A DNA stretch of 64,000 nucleotides. Origin: Sarcina sp. DSM 11001 (GTDB taxonomy: Bacteria > Bacillota > Clostridia > Lachnospirales > Lachnospiraceae). The notes below the pieces were generated by a model, which was given only the letters and a program-made list of their open reading frames with translations, was not told the origin of the DNA and ran no database searches. A program made the translations under genes and the position numbers. Shown here piece by piece: positions 16,797 to 25,615 of this stretch (positions are counted from its first letter, which is position 1; the number at the start of each line of letters is the position of its first letter). The DNA is taken from positions 1 through 64,000 of the forward strand of contig NZ_FNFZ01000022.1 of NCBI RefSeq assembly GCF_900101015.1. The letters run 5' to 3'.

Positions 16797-18026
16797 ATGA
16801 AAAAAACAGAGACCGCGCTGTCGCAGGAAGGGATGAAAAAGTCTTTCCTCCGGGCTTCTTTGTCTTTTTATGAAGGCAGGAGGGCAGACCTGCGCCGGCT
16901 CGCTGTTGTACTTATACTCCTTGCAGCAGCTCTGCTCTGCCAGGGCTGTGTGAAAAAATATACTGCCGGTGAGATTAAAAGCTACGCCAGTAAGGAAGCC
17001 GGTCACAATGATCTTACAGTTCCGAATGAATACAGAGAGATCCTGGAAGATGAGGAAGGATATCTGGATCATTTGTGGACGGTGACGGACAATACCGACG
17101 GGATAGTTTTTCATGTTCTCGACGACTATTACTGGGCTATGGAGGAAGTGGAAAACCGGCTCTTGAATGATTATGACAGCTGTGTCTTTCTCTCTCTGTT
17201 TGAGCGGGGTAAGCTCCCGGGGACAGACCGGATCTCTTTTACCAGGACAGACAATTCCGGCCTGATTAAGGTGGACCTGTACTGCAGTTTCACAGACCGG
17301 GCTTCTCTGAACGACTGCTATGAAGACCTGTGCGCCGTCCGTGAAGCCGCTGAAAAGTCGGGCTATCCGGGACTGGACGTCAACTACCATGTCTGCTATG
17401 AGAGCGTCCTGAGGCGGGCAGTGGACTATGAGACCGGAGAGGGGAACACAGAGGGAAATCTCGGCAGCATCGATAAGGAAGCTCTGAAAAAGATGACCAA
17501 TAATTACCTGGCCTGTGTCCTGGATTACCGTTTCGAAAACGCGCTGAGTGAATTTTCCCCGGAGGAGATCGATACCCTGGTCAACCTTCCCGGTACCGTC
17601 AGGATCTATAAAGCTGTCGGCGGGGACAGTGATGTGAACCCGGCTGCCGCAGATCCCTCACAGAGAGAGTACTATGACGATGTGATCGGCAATCCCAGAT
17701 ATGCCGGTATCAGTTTCGGAACGCTTTATGAAATTCTAAAAAAAGAGGGTTTTAAACCTTCCGGAAATGCCTGGCATTTTTCTTTCAGGGGACCGGAGGG
17801 CAATCTGTACGAAATGTCCTATGACTTCAATGATCTGAGCGGATATAATGACAAGCAGGGAAAACTCAGGAAAGGCTATTATTATATCCGGGACGACAGG
17901 AAGGTCAGGATGAGCTCTTATTATGCCAATCACTTCGAAGCTTCCGAGATCAATGCCCTGACCGGCCTGAGGATCGCCGAGGACCGGCCTTACCTCACAA
18001 CTGACGAAAAAGCCGCTGAGCAGTGA
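16797..18026 (+). CDS. Putative lipoprotein of unknown function
   Basis: 409 residues from ATG 16797 (CAGGGGAA upstream; an ATG at 16779 is in frame but lacks a site). A hydrophobic segment ends in the lipobox-like LLCQGC at about residues 46-51, after an unusually long 40-residue basic leader. The mature part is rich in Asp, Glu and Tyr and is predicted exported and anchored. I do not recognise a domain. It follows the two-component genes in the same direction after 169 bp, so it may be a target or partner, but that is only position-based. A small GCCTCGA/TCGAGGC hairpin lies in the gap before it. Confidence 0.65.
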   Translation: MKKTETALSQEGMKKSFLRASLSFYEGRRADLRRLAVVLILLAAALLCQGCVKKYTAGEIKSYASKEAGHNDLTVPNEYREILEDEEGYLDHLWTVTDNTDGIVFHVLDDYYWAMEEVENRLLNDYDSCVFLSLFERGKLPGTDRISFTRTDNSGLIKVDLYCSFTDRASLNDCYEDLCAVREAAEKSGYPGLDVNYHVCYESVLRRAVDYETGEGNTEGNLGSIDKEALKKMTNNYLACVLDYRFENALSEFSPEEIDTLVNLPGTVRIYKAVGGDSDVNPAAADPSQREYYDDVIGNPRYAGISFGTLYEILKKEGFKPSGNAWHFSFRGPEGNLYEMSYDFNDLSGYNDKQGKLRKGYYYIRDDRKVRMSSYYANHFEASEINALTGLRIAEDRPYLTTDEKAAEQ

Positions 18027-18076
18027 TCCGGTAATACATTTATCTTTACAGGAAAATCAGAACAGAGATGTTGGTC

Positions 18077-18090
18077 ACTTGTCGACAAGT
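18077..18090. promoter_or_regulatory. 14-bp perfect palindrome upstream of the marR promoter
   Basis: ACTTGTCGACAAGT is fully self-complementary. It lies 64 bp before the -35 box, and the promoter itself carries a looser TTGNC...GNCAA version. It is a candidate MarR operator. Confidence 0.5.
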
Positions 18091-18153
18091 TTCAAATTGT
18101 TTTTCGCCTTTTTTGCACGACGATCCGATTAAAACAAATCGCGTGAATGATAA

Positions 18154-18196
18154 TTGACATGTCGGCAATGCTATGTATAATATTCGGAGACGAATA
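18154..18196 (+). promoter_or_regulatory. Strong promoter with overlapping operator-like palindrome for the marR-RND operon
   Basis: TTGACA (18154-18159) and TATAAT (18176-18181) are both consensus and 16 bp apart. TATTCG-GAGA-CGAATA (18181-18196) is an inverted repeat at the expected transcription start, suited to repressor binding. Confidence 0.8.
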
Positions 18197-18237
18197 ATAT
18201 TGGTTCGAACAAAAACAAAGGGAAATCAGTTAATAAA

Positions 18238-18726
18238 GTGGATAAAGACATTGTAAAAAATGCTGAATATGATATCAACCTGCTCCTGCTTGACAGGTTC
18301 CGCCACCTTGTGAGATGGATGCGGATCGGTACGACCGATGTGCCTCTGGCCTCCCGGAACGTCAGGGACGCTTCATCCGGGAATGGTCCTCTGTCGCTTT
18401 TTAAACGGGAAGTTATTCTCTGTTTTTTATTGTTCAAGGATAAAGGTGCCAAGCAGAAGGAGATCGCGGACGAAATGGGTGTGAGTCCCTCCACCTTTTC
18501 CGAGACGATCAGCAGACTGGTCAAAGATGGATATGTAGAACGGATCGATGATGCCGGGGACAGAAGAGCAAAGTTTCTGAGGCTCACTTCCTCCGGAAGG
18601 GAAAAGGCTGAGGATTTACTGGCGAAACTGATCTCTTTTCTCGGAGATGCTTTCCGGAATCTGGAAGACGGGGAAAAGCGTGAATTGATCCGGATCCTGG
18701 ATAAGCTCCTGGGAGAGAACAGCTGA
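18238..18726 (+). CDS. MarR-family transcriptional regulator
   Basis: 162 residues from a GTG start. AAAGGG lies about 15 bp upstream, which is far, but no better in-frame start exists. The winged helix-turn-helix (LFKDKGAKQKEIADEMGVSPSTFSETISRLVKDGYVERIDDAGDRRAKFLRLTSSGREKAEDLL) is typical: recognition helix around residues 80-95 and the wing with the D-RR motif. MarR repressors are released by small lipophilic ligands. Placement right before an adaptor and RND pump, with palindromes at the promoter, argues for autorepression of a drug-efflux operon. Confidence 0.9.
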   Translation: MDKDIVKNAEYDINLLLLDRFRHLVRWMRIGTTDVPLASRNVRDASSGNGPLSLFKREVILCFLLFKDKGAKQKEIADEMGVSPSTFSETISRLVKDGYVERIDDAGDRRAKFLRLTSSGREKAEDLLAKLISFLGDAFRNLEDGEKRELIRILDKLLGENS

Positions 18727-18729
18727 TGT

Positions 18730-18808
18730 GCGAGAGCGCCAAAGCGTGGAGCAATGCGTAGTTTATCCATACATGTTTGTAGCCGCGAGACCATAGCTGC
18801 AAGTATTA
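18730..18808 (+). repeat. Dispersed repeat element, copy A
   Basis: Starts GCGAGAGCGCC, contains GCGTAGTTTATCCATACATG and ends near GCAAGTATTA. The same order of blocks occurs at 32375-32453, and the second half at 25383-25430. It lies between marR and the adaptor gene inside the presumed operon. Confidence 0.6.
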
Positions 18809-18835
18809 CTGCACGATCGGCTCTGGAGATATAAT

Positions 18836-20560
18836 ATGAAAATAAATGGGAAAAGGGCAGCGGCAGCTGTTTTGATCATCCTGATGACAGCCGGGCTTTT
18901 GTCCGGCTGTCAAGGCAAAAAAAAGACTGAAACTGCTGTTCAGGCAACGCGTGTCAGGACGCAGAGCGCGGAAAAAGGGACTCTGGAGGTCACCGGATCC
19001 TATATCGGCACAATGGCTCCCCACAATTCTGTGGATGTCACTCCTCTTGTAGCCGGTACTGTCAAAAAAGTCAATGTCAAGGTAGGCGACAAGGTCAGCG
19101 AGGGGGACATACTGTGTCAGTTTGATGATAAGGCAGCGAGCCTCCAGCTCCAGAGTGCTGAAGATGCGGTCAATACTGCCAAAGCCGGCAAGGAAGCGGC
19201 AAAGGATCAGATCGATGCCGCCCGCAAGCAGGCCAGAACCAGCATCACCTCCCTGGAAGGGCAGCTCAAGACCCTGAAGGAGCAGAAAAAGACCCAGGAG
19301 GATCAGCTGGAGCAGGTCAGGCAGAGTGTCGATGCCTTAAAACAGGGACAGGATGCGGCACAGGAGACCTATATTGCTTCAAAGAACGTCTATGACAGGG
19401 CTCAGATGCTCTATCTCCAGTACAAGCATTTCCTGGAGAAGAATCCGGACTGTACCACAACGGCCGGACTGGTCGAGGCTTCGATCCCGGACGTTTCCAT
19501 CCCCATTGAACCTGTCATCACCTCTATCGAGGGCGGTACTTCCGAAAATGAATTTATCATAGAGTTTCCGGACTCTGATTCGGATGGAGAAATTGAGGGA
19601 GAACTGGAAAAGCAGCAGACGGCGGCTCAGCTTGCGGAGGATCTGGCCGAGGTCCCGCTCACTGTCGAATACCTGAACGATTTCGGGATCGATTCTCTGA
19701 AGGACAAGATGGATCAGGCGGAGGACGCCGCTTCAAAAGCTTCATCGGCTTATTCGCAGTCCCTCTCCTCCATCACCCAGCTCGAGAACGGGATCAAGCA
19801 GATCAAGACCCAGATCAGGACCCTCGAGGACAACATTGATGCAGCGGAGGACGCTGCGAAAAAGACGGGCGGCAACACAAAAGCCTATGATGCCCAGATC
19901 AAAGCAGCGCAGACCGGTGTTGAATCAGCCCAGTACCAGAAGGATCTCTACACGGTCAGGTCGCCGATCGACGGGATCGTAGAGGCGGTCAATGTGACAG
20001 AGAACCAGGCCTCCGGTCAGGGAATGCCTGCTTTTAAGATCTCGGACAAGGAGCTGATGGAGGTCTCCTTCTACGTCCCTGAGGACGTCAGGGATTATGT
20101 CAGGGAAGGGGACAGGGTGACTGTAGAAGCGGGAAGCGGAGAAGTGAAGGGGAGGATATCCTCCATTTCCACAGCGGTAGACCAGCAGAGAGGGCTTTTT
20201 AAGATCGATGCCCAGATCACGTCACCCGGCGACAAGAACCTTTCGACGAATACGAACGTGAGCCTCTCCATGGTGACAAATTCTGTTAAGGACAAGATCC
20301 TGATCCCTTTTGACTCGGTCTATTATGACGATGACCAGGCTTATGTCTTCGTTGTTGAGAATGACCGGGCTGTCCGCAGGGATGTGACAGCGGGACCCTA
20401 TAACAACGACACGATCGCGATCCTGGACGGCCTGATCGAAGGGGATGAAGTGATCATAACCTGGGGAGCAGGACTCAAGGACGGAGCGATCGTACAAGTC
20501 ATCGAGCAGGAGAACGGTAACAGCAGCTCCGGGACAGGGACAGACAGCCGGAAAAAATAA
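18836..20560 (+). CDS. RND efflux periplasmic-adaptor-type lipoprotein (HlyD/MFP family)
   Basis: 574 residues. A signal peptide ends in lipobox LLSGC with C25 as the lipidated residue. Then come the lipoyl/barrel-sandwich half motifs (TPLVAGTVKKVNVKVGDKVSEGDILCQFDD near 65-95 and YTVRSPIDGIVEAVNVTENQ near 375-400), an unusually long helical coiled-coil hairpin of about 270 residues between them, and the beta-barrel domain (VSFYVPEDVRDYVREGDRVTVEAG). An acidic insert (residues ~215-270) interrupts the hairpin. It should connect the RND pump downstream to the envelope; in a monoderm cell it is anchored at the outer face of the membrane. Confidence 0.9.
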   Translation: MKINGKRAAAAVLIILMTAGLLSGCQGKKKTETAVQATRVRTQSAEKGTLEVTGSYIGTMAPHNSVDVTPLVAGTVKKVNVKVGDKVSEGDILCQFDDKAASLQLQSAEDAVNTAKAGKEAAKDQIDAARKQARTSITSLEGQLKTLKEQKKTQEDQLEQVRQSVDALKQGQDAAQETYIASKNVYDRAQMLYLQYKHFLEKNPDCTTTAGLVEASIPDVSIPIEPVITSIEGGTSENEFIIEFPDSDSDGEIEGELEKQQTAAQLAEDLAEVPLTVEYLNDFGIDSLKDKMDQAEDAASKASSAYSQSLSSITQLENGIKQIKTQIRTLEDNIDAAEDAAKKTGGNTKAYDAQIKAAQTGVESAQYQKDLYTVRSPIDGIVEAVNVTENQASGQGMPAFKISDKELMEVSFYVPEDVRDYVREGDRVTVEAGSGEVKGRISSISTAVDQQRGLFKIDAQITSPGDKNLSTNTNVSLSMVTNSVKDKILIPFDSVYYDDDQAYVFVVENDRAVRRDVTAGPYNNDTIAILDGLIEGDEVIITWGAGLKDGAIVQVIEQENGNSSSGTGTDSRKK

Positions 20561-20624
20561 ATACGGACAGCTTTTCTGGCGGTGGATCCTCATCACCTGA
20601 TCCATAAGAAAGGATATTCCCTTA

Positions 20625-23600
20625 ATGAACCTGACGAAACTTGTCCTCAGGCGCCCCGTGTCCACGGCGCTTGTTGTACTGGGAATCATTGTATTCGGAT
20701 TGTTCTCCATCCCGGGGTTTGATATGGAGCTTGTACCCGATATCGATCTCCCCATGTACCTCATCTATACGGTTTATCCCGGAGCAGATCCCACCAGTAT
20801 CGATACTCTGGTGACGAGCAAGATCGAGGATGCCGCTGAGACCCTCAGCGGTGTGGATAATGTGATCTCCTATTCCTACAATAACTACTGTATAGTGGGA
20901 CTCACTTATGATTACAATCAGAATATGAATGATGCCTACACATCTCTGTCGGCAGCTCTGGACATGCTCTCCCTTCCGGATGATGCCAATGATCCCACGA
21001 TCATTGAGATGGACGTCAATCAGATGCCGACGGTCATGATCTCGGCGACGAGCAACGGATCCTCGGATATGATGGCCTATATTAATGAGACAGTCGTTCC
21101 CGCCCTGGAGAGTGTGAGCAATGTTGCCAGGGTCGAAGTGAACGGAGGCAAAACCAATTATGTCCGCGTCCAGCTCAATGAAGACAGGATGCGCCAGTAC
21201 GGACTGAATATCACCTCGATCGCGGCAGCGATCGGAGCAGTCGATTTCAACGTTCCGGCAGGAAAGATCCGCGCCGGTTCCCAGGAGATCAGTATCAGTA
21301 CCAGTTCGGAGATCCTGACTCTCCAGGAGCTGGAAAACACTGTGGTGACGACCCAGACGGGAGCTCAGATCCGCTTAAAGGACGTTGCTGATATTTCTCT
21401 CGGCTCCCAGGACCCGGATTCGATCAGTCAGTATAATGGAGAAGATAACGTCAGTATCCAGGTGTCCAAGGTCCAGAGTGCCTCGACTGTCAGGGTCGCC
21501 TCCAGTGTGCGCAAGGCGATCAGGAAACTCGAGCAGCAGGATGCAGGTGTCACCTATGACATGATGTATGACGCGGGAAAGGAGATTACGGACGCACTCA
21601 AATCAGTGGCCGAGACCCTTCTTTTAGGAGTTGTGTTCGCCATGGTCGTCCTGTTTGTTTTTTTCGGCGACATCAAGGCGTCCCTGATCGTCGGCAGCTC
21701 GATGCCGCTCTCTGTCTTCGCTACCCTCGTGTGTATGTACGTGATGGGCTACGACATCAATATCATCACTGCGGGAGCGCTGGTCATCGCGATCGGTATG
21801 ATCGTAGATAACTCCATTGTCGTCATCGAGAGCTGTTTCCGCTCTTCTGAACAGAATAAGGATGTAAAACAGGCCGCGATCGAGGGGGCAGGGACAGTCA
21901 TGATGAGTATTGTCGCGTCCACGATCACAACCTGCGTCGTCTACCTCCCTCTGACCATGATCAAGGGACTTGCCGGCCAGATGTTCTCCCAGCTCGGCAT
22001 GATCATCGTGATCACCATGATCGCATCTCTGATCAGTGCCCTGTGCATCGTCCCTCTTTTATATACAACGGTGAGACCTGAAGAAAAAGAGACCAGCCTG
22101 GCCAATGGCGTGCTGGATAATATGCGGAGCGGATATGACAGTCTGATCCGTGTTCTCCTTCACAGAAAAGTCCTGACTCTTGTCGTCAGTGTGGTGCTTC
22201 TCATCGGGTCGTTTTTTATCGCCTCTACACTTCCTTTTGAACTGATCCCGGCGTCCTATGACGGGAGCTTTACCATAACGGCGGATTTCCGCTCCGGAAC
22301 GAAGCTGTCCGTTATCGGGGATGAGATGGCATGGATCGAACAGATGATCCGCGAGGATGACCTTGTTGAAAACTATGGTATGACGATTTCCGGTAATCAG
22401 GCGGTCATTACTGCCTATGCGGTCGATGACTGCCCCAGGACCAGTGAAGAAGCCGTGGACGAATATACACAGGCTGTTTCCATGTCGACCGGCGCGGATA
22501 TTACGATCGCTCCTTCCGGAGGGTCGAGCAGCGCCATGTCCAGTACTTATTCCACAGACACTGTGGATGTGGTCATTGAGGGCGACGACGTGAACAGCCT
22601 GGCAGATGCCTGCGGACAGATCGAGGAAATGATGTACGCCATACCCGGTGTTCTGCATGTGAAATCAAATGCGGCTTCTCTGCAGACGGCCGGTCATATT
22701 GTCGTGGACCCGCAGAAGGCGGCAGCGGCGGGGCTTGCCCCTGCCCAGGTAGCCCTTGACCTGTACCAGACAATGACGGGGGTCACTTCCGACCAGATGG
22801 AATTGAACGGGAATGAGTATGATATCATCCTGAAATATCCCGAAGGCGCCTATGAGGATGTCAACCAGCTGATGAACAAGGTCCTCACCGGAGCCACCGG
22901 TGTCAGGGTGACCCTGGGTGACATCGCGGAGATCCGTTATGACCAACAGCTCCAGATGATCCAGAAGAGCGGCGGCAGGATCCAGAATACAGTTTCCGCG
23001 ACGCCGGCCGCAAAGCAAAAATCCCGTGTACAGAAAGCAATCACAAAGGGTGCTGCGGAACTGGAGTTTCCGGAGGGAGTCACCCTTTCGTCCTCTCTCC
23101 AGGACGAATCCCGTGAGGAGAACCTGTCCGCGATCTTCGGCGCGATCATGGCCGGCGTATTCCTGGTCTTCCTCGTGATGGCCATGCAGTTTGAGTCACC
23201 AAGGTTCTCCCTGATGGTCATGACCTGCATTCCGTTTTCCCTCATAGGCTCCTTCCTGATGCTCTTTTTAAACTCGAGCAGTATGAATATGGTCTCCATG
23301 ATGGGCTTCCTTATGCTGATGGGGATCGCGGTCAACAACGGTATCCTCCTCGTTGACACCGTCAACCAGGAGAAGCAGAACATGCCCCTGGAAGAAGCGC
23401 TTGTCGAAGCCGGAAAGATCCGTCTGCGCCCTATCCTGATGACTACGCTCACAACGATACTGGCCATGATACCCATGGCCTGGTTTTCCAGCAACAAGAT
23501 GATGTCCAGCATGGCCTTTGTCATCATCGGAGGACTGATCGCATCTACCATCCTGTGCCTCCTGATGATGCCTTCCTACTACCTGATCATCTCCAAAAAG

Positions 23601-23639
23601 GAAAAAAAGCAGGAGAATGAGCCGGCTGCCGCCACATAA
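20625..23639 (+). CDS. RND superfamily efflux pump (AcrB/HAE1 type)
   Basis: 1004 residues, slightly short for the family. Twelve membrane segments in the usual 1+5, 1+5 plan can be seen, with two large extracytoplasmic loops. Helix 4 has the proton-relay region as IGMIVDNSIVVIESC, and the second half has GIAVNNGILLVDTVNQ; proline- and glycine-rich motifs such as FPLDLIPASYDGSF-like segments open the second loop. It exports hydrophobic compounds using the proton gradient. The adaptor gene lies 64 bp upstream, and the marR gene heads the operon. No outer-membrane channel gene is present, as expected for a Gram-positive cell. Confidence 0.92.
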   Translation: MNLTKLVLRRPVSTALVVLGIIVFGLFSIPGFDMELVPDIDLPMYLIYTVYPGADPTSIDTLVTSKIEDAAETLSGVDNVISYSYNNYCIVGLTYDYNQNMNDAYTSLSAALDMLSLPDDANDPTIIEMDVNQMPTVMISATSNGSSDMMAYINETVVPALESVSNVARVEVNGGKTNYVRVQLNEDRMRQYGLNITSIAAAIGAVDFNVPAGKIRAGSQEISISTSSEILTLQELENTVVTTQTGAQIRLKDVADISLGSQDPDSISQYNGEDNVSIQVSKVQSASTVRVASSVRKAIRKLEQQDAGVTYDMMYDAGKEITDALKSVAETLLLGVVFAMVVLFVFFGDIKASLIVGSSMPLSVFATLVCMYVMGYDINIITAGALVIAIGMIVDNSIVVIESCFRSSEQNKDVKQAAIEGAGTVMMSIVASTITTCVVYLPLTMIKGLAGQMFSQLGMIIVITMIASLISALCIVPLLYTTVRPEEKETSLANGVLDNMRSGYDSLIRVLLHRKVLTLVVSVVLLIGSFFIASTLPFELIPASYDGSFTITADFRSGTKLSVIGDEMAWIEQMIREDDLVENYGMTISGNQAVITAYAVDDCPRTSEEAVDEYTQAVSMSTGADITIAPSGGSSSAMSSTYSTDTVDVVIEGDDVNSLADACGQIEEMMYAIPGVLHVKSNAASLQTAGHIVVDPQKAAAAGLAPAQVALDLYQTMTGVTSDQMELNGNEYDIILKYPEGAYEDVNQLMNKVLTGATGVRVTLGDIAEIRYDQQLQMIQKSGGRIQNTVSATPAAKQKSRVQKAITKGAAELEFPEGVTLSSSLQDESREENLSAIFGAIMAGVFLVFLVMAMQFESPRFSLMVMTCIPFSLIGSFLMLFLNSSSMNMVSMMGFLMLMGIAVNNGILLVDTVNQEKQNMPLEEALVEAGKIRLRPILMTTLTTILAMIPMAWFSSNKMMSSMAFVIIGGLIASTILCLLMMPSYYLIISKKEKKQENEPAAAT

Positions 23640-23777
23640 TGTCCGGCTGCCCGGGATTTTGGGCAGGACATACCTATAAACGGCTGGGGACGGAAAACTG
23701 TCAGTCCGCTGTCCGGGAACAGGGCAGGAGTATTTTTGGCGGACAGGCTTTCCGGCTGTGGATACTGGAGAAATCCC

Positions 23778-24803
23778 ATGGCACAGAAAAAGGAAGATTT
23801 TGCCCAGCAGCAGAAGCTGTTGAATAAAGAATTAAAAGAAGGAAATTTCCGGAGGGTCTATCTTGTATGCGGGACCCAGGCTTATCTGCGCCTGCAGAAC
23901 CGGGACCGGCTCCGCGCGGCACTGCTGGGAGACGGGGACGAGATGAATTTCTCTGTCTATACCGGTATGGATGTAACTGCCAGAGAGGTGATCGACCAGG
24001 CGCAGACGCTTCCTTTTTTTGCGGACAGAAGGGTGATCCTTCTGGAGAATACAGTCTTTTTTTCTAAAAAGGCCAGTGTTGAATCCGATGCTCTTGCGGC
24101 ATTTATACCAGAGATCCCGGAAACAGCGTCTCTTGTTTTTGTGGAGGAAGCCCCGGACAAGCGCAAAAAACTGTACAAGGCTATCCAGAAACACGGATTT
24201 GTGCTCAACTGCGAGGAAATCTCTCCTCAGATGCTGGGGCGCTGGACAGCGGGCCTCTTTCAGAAGGCCGGCCTCGCCATAGACGGACCGGTCCTGAACC
24301 TCTTTCTCCAGACTGTGGGAGAGGATATGATGAACATCCTCACGGAGTCGGAGAAGCTGATCGGTTACTGCATGGGAAAGGGGGCTGTCAGCGGAGAGGA
24401 TATATCGGAAATCTGTACACCCCTTCTCAGAGACAGGGTATTTGAGCTGATCGGGGCCGTATCGCGAAGACAAAAAGACAAAGCTCTCTCAATTTACATG
24501 GAACTGACCGCCCTGAGGACCCCCTCCCAGGTCATCCTGACCCTCCTGCAGAGGGAGTATTCTCGTCTCCAGCAGATCAGGGAACTGCAGGAGCAGAAGC
24601 TCCCGGAAGCAGAGATTGCCAAGCGCACCGGCCTCTCTCCCTGGATCGTCCGAAAAAACTACCTTCCAGTGACCAGGGGAATGGATACCGGGCGCCTCGA
24701 ACGGTCCCTTCAGCTGTGTCTGCAGGCGGACCAGGACTACAAGAGCGGAAAGATCGACGCGGGTATTGCAGCGGAGATGACGATCATCCGGCTGTGCGGT
24801 TAA
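23778..24803 (+). CDS. holA: DNA polymerase III subunit delta HolA
   Basis: 341 residues from ATG 23778, with TGGAGAAA just upstream; a longer in-frame start at 23736 lacks a site. HolA opens the sliding clamp as part of the clamp loader. Conserved stretches include YLVCGTQAYLRLQNRDRL, the ADRRVILLENTVFF segment, ENLLTESEKLIGYC-like helix and the C-terminal FELIGAVSRRQKDKALSIYMEL and LLQREYSRLQQIRELQEQ helices. It follows the RND gene by 138 bp in the same direction. No clear T-tailed terminator separates them. Confidence 0.9.
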   Translation: MAQKKEDFAQQQKLLNKELKEGNFRRVYLVCGTQAYLRLQNRDRLRAALLGDGDEMNFSVYTGMDVTAREVIDQAQTLPFFADRRVILLENTVFFSKKASVESDALAAFIPEIPETASLVFVEEAPDKRKKLYKAIQKHGFVLNCEEISPQMLGRWTAGLFQKAGLAIDGPVLNLFLQTVGEDMMNILTESEKLIGYCMGKGAVSGEDISEICTPLLRDRVFELIGAVSRRQKDKALSIYMELTALRTPSQVILTLLQREYSRLQQIRELQEQKLPEAEIAKRTGLSPWIVRKNYLPVTRGMDTGRLERSLQLCLQADQDYKSGKIDAGIAAEMTIIRLCG

Positions 24804-24985
24804 GCCAGCTGCCAGACTGTGACGGTGGATGAGCTGCCCGTCCGGGCTGAACTGTCAGTTTGAATTGCTTTTACTTACTTTTTTTGCGGTTGTTTTCCCT
24901 TTCCCCTTAAATTATGTTCTGTATTATATCCAATTTTTCCAATCTGATTTCCGCCGGATTTCTTCGAAATAGCAGGCAGTTATTA

Positions 24986-25013
24986 TTGACAAATAGAAAG
25001 AAACTGTTATTAT
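24986..25013 (+). promoter_or_regulatory. Promoter of the ribozyme-nagB-glmM transcript
   Basis: TTGACA (24986-24991) and TATTAT (25008-25013) are 16 bp apart. Transcription from here would give a leader near 595 nt that holds the ribozyme. The stretch from 24804 to 24985 before it is pyrimidine-rich and shows no gene. Confidence 0.7.
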
Positions 25014-25138
25014 ATTTGCATTGTGCAGTTTCAAGTCAGAAAGGAATCTCCAGGCTATGACTTAGATTTCCGGAGATCCGGAAGAGCGGCACAGACAGTA
25101 AAATCGATCCTGCGGGCAGGAGGCCGGAGGAGAACATT

Positions 25139-25281
25139 AGCGCCCGGACCTGAGAAGGTTGACGAGGAATGGCAGTTATCGAAAGATTCGGCGGATGCTG
25201 CCACGGCTAAGAGGACAGCAGCAGACAGGCAGGCTTACGAAAAGACCGGAACAGACCTGTTGCTGTCGACAGACCTGTGAG
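25139..25281 (+). ncRNA. glmS-type self-cleaving ribozyme (glucosamine-6-phosphate sensor)
   Basis: The conserved core is present in order: cleavage context A25139|G25140 followed by CGCCC, an ACCT-GAGA-AGGT stem-loop, GTTGACGAGG (25158-25167), TGGCAG (25170-25175) pairing with CTGCCA (25198-25203), TTATCGA (25176-25182) and ATTCGGCGGATG (25186-25197). The 3' domain has a GACAGCA...ACAGG/CCTGT-TGCTGTC stem (25214-25267). In the known class, glucosamine-6-phosphate is the cofactor for cleavage at the 5' side of G1 and cleavage lowers expression of the downstream gene, normally glmS. Here the next gene is nagB, 335 bp downstream, then glmM. The exact 3' border is approximate. Confidence 0.88.
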
Positions 25282-25382
25282 TCGTCAGAGAGAGGGTAAA
25301 AAGCAGAATCAAGACTGTAACAAAGATTCTCTCAGCACAGAAAAACAGAAAACAGAAATAAAGATTAAAGCAGAAATTATAG

Positions 25383-25430
25383 ATATTTATACATGTTTGA
25401 GCCTGCCCCGGGCATGGCCGCTGGTATAAA
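25383..25430 (+). repeat. Dispersed repeat element, partial copy C
   Basis: TATTTATACATGTTTG, then a GC-rich middle, then GGCATGGCCGCTGGTATAA. This corresponds to the second half of copies A (18730) and B (32375). It lies in the nagB leader between ribozyme and start codon. The rest of 25281-25615 is AT-rich with several possible weak hairpins and no gene. Confidence 0.5.
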
Positions 25431-25615
25431 TAAGATAGTATAAAATAAGATAGCATAAAGAAGAAATTATAAAGAAGAGATAAGAGATTACAGGGAACAG
25501 CGGTACCACAAGTACCACAGCGAAGGCTTTGACTGAAAGGATTCCCTAAAAAGATTTCTTTCACAGAAGTTCCCTGCCGCGCAGCTCCCTGTTATGGAGA
25601 AAGGAAAGATTAATA

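Noticed and set aside
14337-18026. agr-type quorum-sensing locus
   Set aside because: The regulator and kinase types would fit, but there is no AgrB-like peptidase or AgrD-like peptide in either strand of the gaps.
25023-25280. 85-codon frame before nagB
   Set aside because: It overlaps the glmS-type ribozyme core base by base and shows no ribosome site; the conserved RNA explains the sequence better.
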